Shown piece after piece: positions 8,168-17,559 of a stretch of DNA of 64,000 nt. Each line of letters starts with the position of its first letter. The stretch's first letter is position 1. Under the pieces are notes generated by a model. That model ran no database searches. It was not told the origin of the DNA and saw only the letters and a program-made list of their open reading frames with translations. The translations under genes were made by a program, and so were the position numbers. Location: contig JAFUIR010000014.1 of NCBI GenBank assembly GCA_017468395.1, forward strand, positions 1-64,000. The letters run 5' to 3'. This DNA comes from Lachnospiraceae bacterium (lineage in GTDB: Bacteria > Bacillota > Clostridia > Lachnospirales > Lachnospiraceae).

Positions 8168-9319
8168 TTATTTAATATGCGCTTTGACAGCATTTGCTAC
8201 CACATCGGCAACTCTGGGGTCAAAGGGCTGGGGTAAAATATTTTCTTCGTTTAATTCTTCCGCAGATACAAGTCCGGCGATAGCAGTAGCGGCTGCCAGT
8301 TTCATTTCTTCCGTAATCTGTTTTGCACGGCCTTCCAATGCGCCGCGGAAAATGCCGGGGAAAGCAACCACATTATTGACCTGATTTGGAAAGTCGGAGC
8401 GGCCTGTGCCCACCACTTTTGCACCGGCGGCTTTGGCAACGTCCGGCATAATTTCAGGAACGGGATTAGCCATGGCAAAAAGGATGGCGTCTTTATTCAT
8501 GGAGGCTACCATTTCGGCACTTACAACGCCGGGAGCGGAGACACCTACAAAAATGTCAGCCCCTTTCATGGCATCCGCCAGTGAGCCGGTTTGGTTTTCC
8601 AGATTGGTTACTTCGGTCATTTTCAGTTGCATATAGTTAAGACCGGGAGTGTCCTTGGATACAATGCCCACCTTGTCGCACATGGTGATGTGGGGGAAGC
8701 CGTAGGTTAAAAGAAGTTTGGTGATAGCAATACCTGCACTGCCGGCACCGTTTACTACCACGCGGCAGTTTTCTTTTTCTTTGCCAACTACTTTCAATGC
8801 ATTAATAATACCTGCCAAAACGACGATGGCTGTTCCGTGCTGGTCATCGTGGAAAACAGGAATATCCAAAATCTTTTTCAGGCGCTCTTCAATTTCAAAA
8901 CAGCGGGGAGCGCTGATGTCTTCCAAGTTGATGCCGCCAAAACCGGGGGCAAGATAGGTGACAGCTTTGATGATTTCTTCGGTGTCCTGTGTGTCTAAGC
9001 AAATGGGAACGGCATTGACACCACCGAACTCTTTAAACAGAACGGCCTTTCCTTCCATAACGGGCATCGCCGCATGGGGACCGATGTTTCCAAGACCAAG
9101 AACGGCGCTTCCGTCGGATACAACGGCTACAGTGTTTGCTTTCATGGTGTATTTATATACGGTTTCTTTATTTTCGGCAATGACTTTACAGGGCTCCGCC
9201 ACGCCGGGGGTATAAGCAAGTGCTAAATCCTCCCGGGTCTTAACGGGGGTTTTGGAAACGGTTTCCAACTTTCCGTTCCATTTTTCGTGAAGTAACAGTG
9301 CCTTTTCATTTGTTGTCAT
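8168..9319 (-). CDS. NAD(P)-dependent malic enzyme
   Basis: A 383-residue short-form bacterial malic enzyme, which oxidatively decarboxylates malate to pyruvate in the cytoplasm. The N-terminal malic domain contains [26 protein letters not shown] and the metal/substrate region [18 protein letters not shown]. The Rossmann motif is [12 protein letters not shown] (about residues 189-200). It lacks the phosphotransacetylase-like extension of MaeB, as is normal for Gram-positive versions. It is the first gene of a three-gene minus-strand operon with a clear promoter upstream. Coenzyme preference cannot be decided by eye. Confidence 0.93.
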   Translation of the reverse strand: MTTNEKALLLHEKWNGKLETVSKTPVKTREDLALAYTPGVAEPCKVIAENKETVYKYTMKANTVAVVSDGSAVLGLGNIGPHAAMPVMEGKAVLFKEFGGVNAVPICLDTQDTEEIIKAVTYLAPGFGGINLEDISAPRCFEIEERLKKILDIPVFHDDQHGTAIVVLAGIINALKVVGKEKENCRVVVNGAGSAGIAITKLLLTYGFPHITMCDKVGIVSKDTPGLNYMQLKMTEVTNLENQTGSLADAMKGADIFVGVSAPGVVSAEMVASMNKDAILFAMANPVPEIMPDVAKAAGAKVVGTGRSDFPNQVNNVVAFPGIFRGALEGRAKQITEEMKLAAATAIAGLVSAEELNEENILPQPFDPRVADVVANAVKAHIK

Positions 9320-9370
9320 GATAATGTCCTCTTTATATTAATATGTATTTTGCGTAGAACTTGCTTTATT

Positions 9371-9399
9371 ATCATATCTGATTTTAGAAATGCCTGCAA
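9371..9399 (-). promoter_or_regulatory. promoter of the malic enzyme operon
   Basis: On the minus strand TTGCAG (9394-9399) and TATGAT (9371-9376) are separated by 17 bases, about 50 bases upstream of the malic enzyme ATG. Confidence 0.65.
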
Positions 9400-9435
9400 T
9401 AGTGAAAAAGAAAAATAAAAAACGGGAAAAAATTG

Positions 9436-9462
9436 TGCGCAAAAAGTGTTAAATTATGCGCA
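9436..9462. promoter_or_regulatory. paired TGCGCA palindromes, candidate operator
   Basis: TGCGCA occurs at 9436-9441 and again at 9457-9462, so the centres are 21 bases apart, two helical turns. They sit in the divergent region between the malic enzyme gene and the surface-protein cassette. The binding protein is unknown. Confidence 0.3.
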
Positions 9463-9554
9463 GAATCACAAAAAAATTAAATAATATGTTATGTTTTTGA
9501 GAAGTGGGCGTGCATTACGGGGCCCCAAAAGAGACACCGGATAAGGGAAAAAGA

Positions 9555-10856
9555 ATGCAGGTAATAAAGCATAGTATAAAGTACATATTAACATTCGTCA
9601 TTACTTTGCTGTGTCTGGCAGGGGGGCTTGTGCTTTGTGCCAAAATCCCGCAGGAGGCCATAAAGCCGAAAGTACAGGAGTCAGCCGTATATTTATGTGA
9701 AGGTAAGTTATTTGGCGAATTGGTTAAGGGAGTAGAAGGCAGCAAAATTGACCGTTATGCGGATTCCATACTTTTGGCAATTGCATATCAATATGACGAT
9801 GAAAATCCCCTTACTTCCGTAATGTGGTCATCCTATTATTATTCGGAATATAGAAATGAAAACCAAAATTTGCTTGATGCAGTGACTTTCGGACATGGTC
9901 CCAATCAGCAATATTTGCGCTATTGGCACGGCTCCAATGTGATTGTTCGTCCTTTGTTGTTATTTTTTAATATTCGCCAGATTTATGTATTAAATGGGGT
10001 GGTTTTGGCGGTTCTTGCAGCGCTGCTTTTGGCAATCCTGGTTAAAAATAAGGCTTATGTGCCGGCAATGGCAGTGGTGGCTGGTCTGGTTTTGACCGCT
10101 TCGTGGTTTGTTCCCTTTTCTCTGGAATATACATGGACTTATCTCATAATGCTGATAGGCTCTATTCTTGGTGTAAAACTTGCCCTTGGCAATAAAAGAA
10201 AGTTTATGGGGCCGTTTTTTCTGGTGGGGGGAATGATAACCAATTATATGGATTTCCTTACTACAGAGACCCTTACACTACTAGTTCCGCTGTTACTGAT
10301 TTTATGGCTGGACATGCACCATAATACAAGCACATCTGCATCCGGTCTATTAAAAAAAGCGGTGAGCCCGGTTTTTGCATGGGGATGCGGCTATGCAGGC
10401 ATGTGGGGAATGAAATGGATTATGGCATCCGTTATCCTAAAAGAAAATGTATTACCTTATGTGTCGGGGCATATTGAAGAAAGACTTGGCGGCGACATAG
10501 GCGTGGGACTGTGGCAGTATGTCACAGATGCGGTATTAAATAATATCAAGTGCCTGTTTCCTTTTGAATATGGGGGGCCCGGATTGATTTGCGGCAGTGT
10601 CCTTTTATTGTTGGTAGCGTATATAGGCTATGTGTATCACAAAAAGCAGGTATGCAAAGAGCGTATCCTGATATATGTGCTTTTGGGGCTTGTTCCTTAT
10701 ATCAGATACATCGTGCTTCACAACCATTCGTATCTGCATTGTTTTTTTACCTATAGGGCACAAATAGCAACCATTCTTGCCATTGCATTTGTACTGGAAG
10801 AAGTGACGGATTGGAGGTGGCTCATAGGTGCAGATACCGGAAAAAGAAAGTCTTGA
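9555..10856 (+). CDS. polytopic membrane protein, possible GT-C-like enzyme
   Basis: A 433-residue protein with an N-terminal helix (about residues 8-28), a hydrophilic loop of about 100 residues, then roughly eight further membrane segments. The layout of one helix, a large external loop and a helical bundle recalls GT-C-type membrane glycosyltransferases, but no signature motif could be confirmed. It overlaps the glycosyltransferase gene by 29 bases. The ATG following AAGGGA was chosen over the GTG at 9504. It probably works on lipid-linked sugars or on the downstream surface protein; this is inference from context. Confidence 0.65.
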   Translation: MQVIKHSIKYILTFVITLLCLAGGLVLCAKIPQEAIKPKVQESAVYLCEGKLFGELVKGVEGSKIDRYADSILLAIAYQYDDENPLTSVMWSSYYYSEYRNENQNLLDAVTFGHGPNQQYLRYWHGSNVIVRPLLLFFNIRQIYVLNGVVLAVLAALLLAILVKNKAYVPAMAVVAGLVLTASWFVPFSLEYTWTYLIMLIGSILGVKLALGNKRKFMGPFFLVGGMITNYMDFLTTETLTLLVPLLLILWLDMHHNTSTSASGLLKKAVSPVFAWGCGYAGMWGMKWIMASVILKENVLPYVSGHIEERLGGDIGVGLWQYVTDAVLNNIKCLFPFEYGGPGLICGSVLLLLVAYIGYVYHKKQVCKERILIYVLLGLVPYIRYIVLHNHSYLHCFFTYRAQIATILAIAFVLEEVTDWRWLIGADTGKRKS

Positions 10857-11532
10857 ACTGTCAATTATCATGCCATGTCTGAACGAAGAAAATACGGTTG
10901 GTCTTTGTGTGGACGAGGCTGGGGAATTTATCCGCAAGTATTGCATACATGGGGAAATACTTGTGGTGGACAATGCATCCGCAGATGCATCCGCCGAAAT
11001 TGCCCGAAAGCATGGGGCAAGAGTTATTACGGAAGAAAAAAGGGGATACGGAAATGCAATCAGAGCAGGCATTGCCGGCAGTAAAGGCAGGGTGCTTATC
11101 ATCGGAGATTGTGATACGACCTATGATTTTTTGCATCTGGAAGAGATATATCAGCCTCTTGCAGAAGAAAAATGTCAAATGGTAATGGGGAACCGGTATG
11201 CAGGCGGCATAGAGGCAGGAGGAATGTCATGGTCCCACAGATGGGGCGTGCGTTTTTTATCCTTATGTGCAAGAATGCGTTTTCACATGGAGGTGTATGA
11301 TTTCCATTGTGGTTTGCGGGGCATTTTGCGCAGTGCGGCAGAGCAACTTGAATTTCGCACAGAGGGGATGGAGTTTGCTACAGAAATGATTGCCAAGGCT
11401 GGTAAAAGCAACTTTTGTATTTTACAAGTGCCTGTTGTGCTTAGAAAGTGCAAACAGGAAAGAAAGTCAAAATTGAGAACGATTCGAGATGGTCTACGCC
11501 ATTTAGGATATATTTTAAGAGGAGATTTATAA
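10828..11532 (+). CDS. family 2 glycosyltransferase, dolichol-phosphate-mannose synthase-like
   Basis: A 234-residue GT2 enzyme with the GT-A N-terminus LSIIMPCLNEENTV, DNASADASAEIA, the basic RGYGNAIRAG segment and the metal-binding-like acidic motif IIGDCDTTYDF. No C-terminal membrane helix is present, so it is soluble or membrane-associated through partners. It starts at GTG with a perfect GGAGGTGG upstream and overlaps the preceding membrane-protein gene. DPM1-like enzymes charge a polyprenyl phosphate with a sugar, which would fit a supply role for the membrane protein. Confidence 0.85.
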   Translation: MQIPEKESLELSIIMPCLNEENTVGLCVDEAGEFIRKYCIHGEILVVDNASADASAEIARKHGARVITEEKRGYGNAIRAGIAGSKGRVLIIGDCDTTYDFLHLEEIYQPLAEEKCQMVMGNRYAGGIEAGGMSWSHRWGVRFLSLCARMRFHMEVYDFHCGLRGILRSAAEQLEFRTEGMEFATEMIAKAGKSNFCILQVPVVLRKCKQERKSKLRTIRDGLRHLGYILRGDL

Positions 11533-11549
11533 GGAGATTTATAAGGAAA

Positions 11550-12599
11550 ATGAAAAGTGAATTAAGAAAAAGAAAAAAACGTTTTTGGGGATTTTGCCTG
11601 GCATTGATGTTGCTGATGGGCAGTATCATACCAATGACAACATTTGCAACAGCATATGATGCGGATGTTGTGTTTACAGAGGGTACTATTGTAAGTGGGG
11701 GAGATTCTATTAAGTTTATGTACGATACAGAACTGTATGATGGTAGTGCAGTGATTCAATATTTTGATTATGGACAACCTTATACGCCCTATTTTTATAT
11801 TACTGCAGGGGATATCAAAACTAATTTGGATGGGGAAGGAAAACATACACATACTGTATTGCCTTACAGCGGAACCGAGCTGGCGGCAGATGAATTTAAG
11901 GAGTGGAAAGTAACCAGTGTATCCAGAAGCGGTGGCAAGATTCAAACTATACAATTAACGGCGGTTGCTGAGATTTGGAGTGATATTACTTATGAATTGG
12001 ACGGCGGAACAAACGGAGCAGGCAATCCGGATAAGTATTGTGAGGGCGTGGGCGTAGCAAGCCTTGCAGATGCAAGTAAGAGTGGCTTTACCTTTGATGG
12101 CTGGTATGCGGATGCAGCGTTTAACATGCCGGTGACATCCATTCCTGCAGTAGCTGTGGGAGATCTGGTGTTATATGCGAAATTCACCCAAAATGTACCG
12201 AATGTCTATGCCATTAATTATGAATTAGACGGCGGAACAAACGGAAGCGGAAATCCCGCAACCTATACAGAGGGAGTAGGGGTAGCAAGTTTTGCAGACG
12301 CAAGTAAGAGCGGTTATACGTTTAACGGCTGGTATGCGGATGCAGGATTTACCACACCCGTAACCTCCATCTCCACAACCCAGACAGGAAATGTGGCCCT
12401 GTATGCAAAGTTTGTGCAAATACCCATCAACGATGATGATACAACAGTTCCCGCAGCCCCCACAACTACCCCTCCCAAACTGGACACGGTACCGAAAACC
12501 GGTGATGAGGGACCGGGGATGGTGATGTTTGCGGTAGCTCTTTTGTCCGGCGCAGCAGTTGTATTTATGAAACATAAGCAAAAAAATGAGCGAGGATAA
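11550..12599 (+). CDS. secreted cell-wall-anchored protein with two InlB-type repeats
   Basis: A 349-residue surface protein. The N-terminus has a basic region (KRKKRF) and hydrophobic core with a likely cleavage after TTFATA. Two Listeria-Bacteroides (InlB B-type) repeats start at ITYELDGGTNGAGNP and INYELDGGTNGSGNP, each ending in LYAKF. A threonine/proline-rich linker leads to the sorting signal VPKTGD, a hydrophobic helix and a basic tail (KHKQKNERG). VPKTG is an LPXTG variant. The class B sortase gene follows nine bases later and is the obvious partner. The ATG is preceded by a duplicated AAGGAGATTTAT. Confidence 0.85.
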   Translation: MKSELRKRKKRFWGFCLALMLLMGSIIPMTTFATAYDADVVFTEGTIVSGGDSIKFMYDTELYDGSAVIQYFDYGQPYTPYFYITAGDIKTNLDGEGKHTHTVLPYSGTELAADEFKEWKVTSVSRSGGKIQTIQLTAVAEIWSDITYELDGGTNGAGNPDKYCEGVGVASLADASKSGFTFDGWYADAAFNMPVTSIPAVAVGDLVLYAKFTQNVPNVYAINYELDGGTNGSGNPATYTEGVGVASFADASKSGYTFNGWYADAGFTTPVTSISTTQTGNVALYAKFVQIPINDDDTTVPAAPTTTPPKLDTVPKTGDEGPGMVMFAVALLSGAAVVFMKHKQKNERG

Positions 12600-12608
12600 A
12601 GCGCCATA

Positions 12609-13541
12609 ATGAAGCTGTATAAGAAGATAAGTATATATCATATATTGCTGCTGGTTTTTATTGTTTCCGCCACGGGGACAATTGGATATATGTTCTCTTA
12701 TTTTCAGCAAAGTACGAGAGCAAGAGAAGTACAAAATGAATTGCAAAGTATGAAAGAGGAACAGGAGATGTTGCTGGCGGTGGTATCGGAGCCGGAAACA
12801 GCGGAACCGGAAATCTCAAAACCGGAGATATTACCGCAAGAGACGTTGGAGCAGGAGACGCTGGCACAGGAAACTTTGCAGCCGGAAATAGTGGAGCCGG
12901 TAATATTACCGCCTGAAATATTACCGAAATATCAGGCTTTATACGAAATCAATTCCGATATGGTGGGCTGGCTTACTATTGAAGATACGAATATCGATTA
13001 TCCGGTTATGCAGACCATGGCAGATGAAGATTATTATCTTTCCTTTGATTTTTACAAGGAACCCAATAAAAACGGTTGCCTCATACTGGATACCGATTCT
13101 GCGGTGGGAACGGGAACCGCAAGTTTGGAATATGCGGACGGCAATGCCCCTTCCACCAATCTTATTATCCATGGGCATACCAAGAAGTCCGGGGACATGT
13201 TTGGAAAATTGAAGTTATATGCTGATGAGGAGTACGGAAAAGAGCATCAGGTAATTTGTTTTGACAGTCTGTATGAAGAACGTGCATATGAACTGATAGC
13301 TGTTTTTTATTCGCAGGTTTTTTATGAAAATGAGGATGTATTTAAATACTATGCTTTTTTTCAGGCGGATACCCGGGAGGAGTTTGATAACTGGTACAGT
13401 AACATCAAGGAAATGTCTTTGTATGATACAGGGGTAACGGCTGAGTTCGGTGATGAGTTTATTACTTTGTCCTGCTGTGCATACCATACGGAAAACGGAA
13501 GATTTGTAGTGGTGGGCAGAAGAAAAAAACTCAACACCTAA
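12609..13541 (+). CDS. class B sortase
   Basis: A 310-residue membrane transpeptidase. A single N-terminal helix (about residues 9-28) is followed by a coiled segment and a PE-rich linker (repeats of PEIL, QETL; residues 58-104). The catalytic domain contains the His motif LIIHGHTKKSG, the Cys motif TLSCC with catalytic Cys290 (in place of the more usual TLSTC), and the Arg in GRFVVVGRR. Class B sortases join a sorting-signal threonine to peptidoglycan. It is directly downstream of a VPKTG protein and ends at a strong terminator, so it is probably dedicated to that substrate. Confidence 0.9.
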   Translation: MKLYKKISIYHILLLVFIVSATGTIGYMFSYFQQSTRAREVQNELQSMKEEQEMLLAVVSEPETAEPEISKPEILPQETLEQETLAQETLQPEIVEPVILPPEILPKYQALYEINSDMVGWLTIEDTNIDYPVMQTMADEDYYLSFDFYKEPNKNGCLILDTDSAVGTGTASLEYADGNAPSTNLIIHGHTKKSGDMFGKLKLYADEEYGKEHQVICFDSLYEERAYELIAVFYSQVFYENEDVFKYYAFFQADTREEFDNWYSNIKEMSLYDTGVTAEFGDEFITLSCCAYHTENGRFVVVGRRKKLNT

Positions 13542-13607
13542 AATTTGCATACCAATGCGTATTAGGAATTTGGGCAACGGACGTAGCCTTGTTAAATACT
13601 AAATCAG

Positions 13608-13640
13608 CCGGCCGGAGTTAATCCGGTCGGTTTTCTTTTT
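13608..13640 (+). terminator. Rho-independent terminator of the sortase cassette
   Basis: CCGGCCGGA (13608-13616) pairs with TCCGGTCGG (13622-13630) with one G-U pair and a five-base loop, followed by TTTTCTTTTT. The remaining bases up to rho hold a possible extended -10 element (TGGTATATA at 13672-13680) but no convincing -35 box. Confidence 0.9.
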
Positions 13641-13778
13641 ATTGAAAAAAGACTTTTCTAATTTCTCTTTTTGGTATATAATGACTTTTGTAATATTCAC
13701 AAATTCATTTGAGCAGTGTTCCTGCTGAAATTCCCATAGAATCTGAGATTATAATTGAAGATGGAAAGGTAAAAAAGA

Positions 13779-15128
13779 ATGAGAGAAAAATATGAATCTC
13801 TGGCATTGACAGTATTAAAAGAACTGGCTAAAGAAAGAGGAATCAAAGGCGTTTCTACAATGAAAAAAGAAGAAGTGGTGGAAGCAATGCTTGCACTGGA
13901 TGAAAAAGAGAAAGCGGAAAAAGCAGTGAGACCTGCAAGACCGGCTCCCACAGTGGACAGGAACGCCGTTTATGACGTAAATACTTTCCCCAAGGAACTG
14001 GACAGCGGCGAAGAGGCAAACGGTATTTTGGAAGTGTTACAGGACGGCTATGGCTTTATCCGTTGTGCCAATTTTATGCCCGGCGAAAACGATGTTTATG
14101 TGGCTCCCACCCAAATCCGTAAATTCGGTTTAAAAACCGGTGATGTACTGATTGGAAATAAACGTATTAAGTCTCCGCAGGAGAAGTTTCAGGCTCTTTT
14201 ATATATTAAGACCATCAATGGTTTTACTGTAGAGCAGGCTATGAAACGCAAAAATTTTGAAAACATGACACCTATTTTTCCGGATGAACGTATTTCACTG
14301 GAAACACCGGGATGCAGCGTGTCTATGCGCGTAATGGATTTAATCAGCCCTGTTGGTAAAGGACAGCGTGGTATGATTGTATCACCGCCCAAAGCCGGTA
14401 AAACGACACTCCTTAAGGATGTGGCAAAATCCATTCTTAAGAATGCACCGGATATGCATATGCTTATTTTGCTGATTGACGAGCGACCAGAAGAAGTAAC
14501 AGACATGAAGGAAGCCATTCAGGGACCTAACGTAGAGGTGATTTATTCCACCTTTGATGAGCTCCCCGAGCACCACAAGAGAGTGTCGGAAATGGTAATT
14601 GAACGTGCCAAAAGGCTGGTAGAGCACGATAAGGATGTTGTGATTTTGTTAGACAGTATTACAAGACTTACCCGTGCCTACAACCAGGTGGTTCCACCCA
14701 GTGGACGTACTTTGTCCGGTGGTTTGGACCCGGCGGCTTTGCATATGCCTAAGAGATTCTTTGGTGCTGCGCGAAATATGAGAGAGGGCGGAAGTCTGAC
14801 CATTTTGGCTACTGCTTTGGTGGATACAGGAAGTAAGATGGATGATGTGGTTTACGAGGAATTTAAAGGTACCGGTAACATGGAAATTGTTCTGGACCGT
14901 AAACTTTCCGAAAAACGTATTTTCCCCGCTATCGACATTCAGAAGTCAGGAACCAGAAGAGAAGATTTGCTTTTGAATGGGGAAGAACTGGAAGCCATCA
15001 ACAACATGCGTAAGGCATTAAACGGTCTGAAAGCAGACGAGGCGGCAGATAGAATTCTTGATATGTTTGCGAGAACAAAAAACAACGACGAGTTCGTTGC
15101 AATGGTCAAGAAGATGAGAATCGTATAA
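13779..15128 (+). CDS. rho: transcription termination factor Rho
   Basis: A 449-residue hexameric RNA-dependent ATPase. The N-terminal Rho_N helical segment ([20 protein letters not shown]) leads through a short charged insert to the cold-shock-like RNA-binding domain ([19 protein letters not shown]). Walker A is [12 protein letters not shown] near residue 203, and [13 protein letters not shown] and [14 protein letters not shown] form the catalytic core. The C-terminus is complete. The order rho, rpmE, DUF1385, prmC, prfA is conserved in Clostridia. A leader of roughly 90 bases precedes the ATG. Confidence 0.97.
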   Translation: MREKYESLALTVLKELAKERGIKGVSTMKKEEVVEAMLALDEKEKAEKAVRPARPAPTVDRNAVYDVNTFPKELDSGEEANGILEVLQDGYGFIRCANFMPGENDVYVAPTQIRKFGLKTGDVLIGNKRIKSPQEKFQALLYIKTINGFTVEQAMKRKNFENMTPIFPDERISLETPGCSVSMRVMDLISPVGKGQRGMIVSPPKAGKTTLLKDVAKSILKNAPDMHMLILLIDERPEEVTDMKEAIQGPNVEVIYSTFDELPEHHKRVSEMVIERAKRLVEHDKDVVILLDSITRLTRAYNQVVPPSGRTLSGGLDPAALHMPKRFFGAARNMREGGSLTILATALVDTGSKMDDVVYEEFKGTGNMEIVLDRKLSEKRIFPAIDIQKSGTRREDLLLNGEELEAINNMRKALNGLKADEAADRILDMFARTKNNDEFVAMVKKMRIV

Positions 15129-15174
15129 AAGAGCGAAAAAAACGTAAAAAATTTGCTTTTTTGTAAAAAATATC

Positions 15175-15203
15175 TTGCATATATATTTTAGTCATGTTAC
15201 AAT
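15175..15203 (+). promoter_or_regulatory. promoter of rpmE
   Basis: TTGCAT (15175-15180) and TACAAT (15198-15203) are 17 bases apart, with TG at the extended -10 position. The transcript would carry a leader of about 70 bases before the rpmE ATG. Confidence 0.7.
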
Positions 15204-15282
15204 AATCACGCTGTTTGTGGTGGCATAAGCAGTGCGGATGAGAACATAGAACAATTGACTTTAATATAGAGAGGTGAAAGAG

Positions 15283-15483
15283 ATGAAAGAAGGAATCCAT
15301 CCCGAGTACTATCAGGCAACAGTAACTTGCAACTGCGGTAACACATTTGTAACAGGTTCTACAAAACCTGAAATCCACGTAGAAGTTTGCTCCAAATGCC
15401 ATTCATTCTACACAGGTCAGCAGAAGACTGCAAGAGCTGATGGACGTATTGATAAGTTCAACAAGAAATACGGCGTTAAATAA
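15283..15483 (+). CDS. rpmE: 50S ribosomal protein L31, zinc-binding form
   Basis: A 66-residue L31 protein. The start [10 protein letters not shown] and the metal-ligand cysteines in CNCGNTF and [10 protein letters not shown] mark the zinc-containing (C+) type. The body ([16 protein letters not shown]) is standard. The ATG is preceded by GAGGTG at 15271-15276; the in-frame GTG at 15274 lies inside that site and is not the start. It has its own promoter and is followed by a hairpin. Confidence 0.97.
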   Translation: MKEGIHPEYYQATVTCNCGNTFVTGSTKPEIHVEVCSKCHSFYTGQQKTARADGRIDKFNKKYGVK

Positions 15484-15505
15484 GAAAATTGTTGCGATTA
15501 ATTCA

Positions 15506-15535
15506 GAAAGGTTGAGGGTTTACTCTCAACCTTTC
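15506..15535 (+). terminator. hairpin after rpmE, possible weak terminator
   Basis: GAAAGGTTGAG (15506-15516) pairs perfectly with CTCAACCTTTC (15525-15535) around an eight-base loop. Only a short T-poor sequence follows, so it may be a partial terminator or an mRNA-stabilising 3' hairpin that still lets transcription reach the next gene. Confidence 0.5.
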
Positions 15536-15572
15536 TTAAGTCACAGAAGTTTTGCAAAGCAGGAGAACTAAA

Positions 15573-16673
15573 ATGGGAAGAAAGAAGAGACGTACTGTAT
15601 ACTCCGGTATTGGCGGTCAGGCAGTATTGGAAGGCGTTATGATGAAAAACAGCGAGAAATACGCTGTGGCTGTCAGAAAGCCCGACGGAGAAATTGAGGT
15701 TGATATAGATAATTATCAGGGAGTGCTTCATGGAAACAAGTTTAAGGAGATTCCTTTTATCAGAGGTATGTTCAATTTTGTGGATTCCATGAAACTGGGT
15801 ACAAAATGCCTGAATTACTCTGCGGATTTTTATGAAGAGGAAGAGGCAAAGGAAACAGTGGTAGATAAGGCTTTAAACAAAATCTCCGGCGGAAAATCCG
15901 AGAAGATTTTAAACAGCCTTGTGGTCTTCGTGGCCATTGCACTGGCGGTAGGTCTGTTTATTCTGCTCCCCTATTTTTTAACTGCCCAATTTGAACAGTA
16001 TATTGAAAATCATTCTTTGGTTCTGATTATTGAAGGAGCCATAAGAATTGTAATTTTCCTTTTGTATGTGGTTGGAATTGCCGTGATGGACGATATCAGA
16101 CGCCTTTATATGTACCATGGCGCTGAACATAAATGTATTAACTGCATTGAGCGTGGCAAACCTTTAACAGTAAACAATGTTATGAGAAGTTCCAGAATAC
16201 ACAGAAGATGCGGAACCAGTTTTATGTTTCTGGTTATGTTTGTCAGCATCATCCTGTTTTTCTTTATCAGGGTGGAAAATCCGGTGTACAGAATCGGACT
16301 TAGAGTTTTGCTGATTCCCGTGATTGCAGGCATCTCTTATGAGATTATCCGCCTGGCAGGAAGAAGTAACAACTTCTTGGTGACACTGATTTCCCTTCCC
16401 GGTTTGATGCTCCAGAGAATGACCACAAAAGAGCCCACCAGAGATATGGTAAAGGTAGCTATTGCTTCTGTGGAAGCAGTGTTTGACTGGAAAGAATTTT
16501 TGATGGAGAACTTTGAGTATACTGCGGAGCAACTTGCTGAGTATGAGGATGAAACTCCGGCAGATGAAGACAGCGAGGATGTTTTGGAAGAAAAGCAGGA
16601 AGATTCCAAGGCAGATGATTTTGTGTCTGAGGAACCGGAGCAGGATGCTTTTGTCAAAGAGGAAGAGCTTTAA
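15573..16673 (+). CDS. DUF1385 family membrane protein (YqhQ-like)
   Basis: A 366-residue protein of the DUF1385/YqhQ family. The N-terminus has the family signature GGQAVLEGVMMKN, the centre has about four membrane segments, and a conserved polar block contains YHGAEHKCI and HRRCGTSF, whose His and Cys residues could bind metal. The last 50 residues are strongly acidic (DEDSEDVLEEKQED). The molecular function is unknown. The ATG with AGGAGA nearby was chosen. Its stop overlaps the prmC ATG, so the two are translationally coupled. Confidence 0.9.
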   Translation: MGRKKRRTVYSGIGGQAVLEGVMMKNSEKYAVAVRKPDGEIEVDIDNYQGVLHGNKFKEIPFIRGMFNFVDSMKLGTKCLNYSADFYEEEEAKETVVDKALNKISGGKSEKILNSLVVFVAIALAVGLFILLPYFLTAQFEQYIENHSLVLIIEGAIRIVIFLLYVVGIAVMDDIRRLYMYHGAEHKCINCIERGKPLTVNNVMRSSRIHRRCGTSFMFLVMFVSIILFFFIRVENPVYRIGLRVLLIPVIAGISYEIIRLAGRSNNFLVTLISLPGLMLQRMTTKEPTRDMVKVAIASVEAVFDWKEFLMENFEYTAEQLAEYEDETPADEDSEDVLEEKQEDSKADDFVSEEPEQDAFVKEEEL

Positions 16674-17557
16674 TGCAGTACAAGGATTGTTATAAATGGG
16701 GCGTGGAACAACTGGAAACTGCCGGCGTACCTGAGGCAGGACTGGGTGCCAGACTGCTTCTTGAGTATGTATGCGGTACCACGCGAAATGATTTGCTGGT
16801 TCACGGTGAGCGTGAAGTCGCAGAGGATATGGTGCAGAAATACCAAGAAAAAATAGGTCTTCGGGCTACCCGCATTCCTTTGCAGCACATAACCGGCGAG
16901 CAGGAATTCATGGGATTGTCTTTTTTGGTAAATGAGCATGTGCTCATTCCAAGGCAGGATACGGAAATTCTGGTAGAGCAGGTGCTGAAAGTGCTAAAGC
17001 CGGGGATGCGTATTTTGGATATGTGCACCGGAAGCGGTTGCATTTTGATTAGTCTTTTGGCACTTTCCAAGGAATGCATGGGAACCGGTGTGGATTTATC
17101 TGCAAAGGCTCTGGCGGTTGCAGAGAAGAATAGCGTGCGGTTGCTTGGTGTAACCGGCAACGGGGATTCCACCGGTGGAATACTGAAAACCGGCGGGGAA
17201 AAAGTAAGCTGGTTGCAAAGTGATTTGTTTGAAAATGTGGCGGGCGACTATGATGTGATTGTGTCAAATCCTCCTTACATCCGGAGGGATGTGATTAGGG
17301 GACTGATGCCGGAGGTAAGGGACCATGAGCCTATGATGGCGCTGGACGGCACAGAAGACGGATTGTTTTTTTACAGGAAAATCGTTTCACAGGTAGCAGA
17401 TTTTTTGAAACCGGGCGGGTACCTTTTCTTTGAAATTGGGCATGACCAAGGACGAGAAGTGGAAATACTGCTTAAAGATAATAAATTTACAGAAGTGAAA
17501 GTAATTCAGGATTATGCCGGACAAGACAGAGTGGTTTGCGGCAGAAGAGAGGAATAG
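16673..17557 (+). CDS. prmC: peptide chain release factor glutamine N5-methyltransferase
   Basis: A 294-residue SAM-dependent methyltransferase that modifies the GGQ glutamine of release factors. An N-terminal helical domain precedes [12 protein letters not shown], the SAM-binding motif [15 protein letters not shown] and the NPPY motif at residues 199-202, which holds the target glutamine. A glycine-rich insert near residues 160-177 (TGNGDSTGG) is longer than usual. The gene lies directly in front of prfA, encoding its substrate, with only two bases between them. Confidence 0.95.
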   Translation: MQYKDCYKWGVEQLETAGVPEAGLGARLLLEYVCGTTRNDLLVHGEREVAEDMVQKYQEKIGLRATRIPLQHITGEQEFMGLSFLVNEHVLIPRQDTEILVEQVLKVLKPGMRILDMCTGSGCILISLLALSKECMGTGVDLSAKALAVAEKNSVRLLGVTGNGDSTGGILKTGGEKVSWLQSDLFENVAGDYDVIVSNPPYIRRDVIRGLMPEVRDHEPMMALDGTEDGLFFYRKIVSQVADFLKPGGYLFFEIGHDQGREVEILLKDNKFTEVKVIQDYAGQDRVVCGRREE

Positions 17558-17559
17558 AA

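Noticed and set aside
13642-13682. Promoter of rho with TTGAAA and TATAAT
   Set aside because: The spacing is about 29 bases; only an extended -10 is plausible, so it was not called as a feature.
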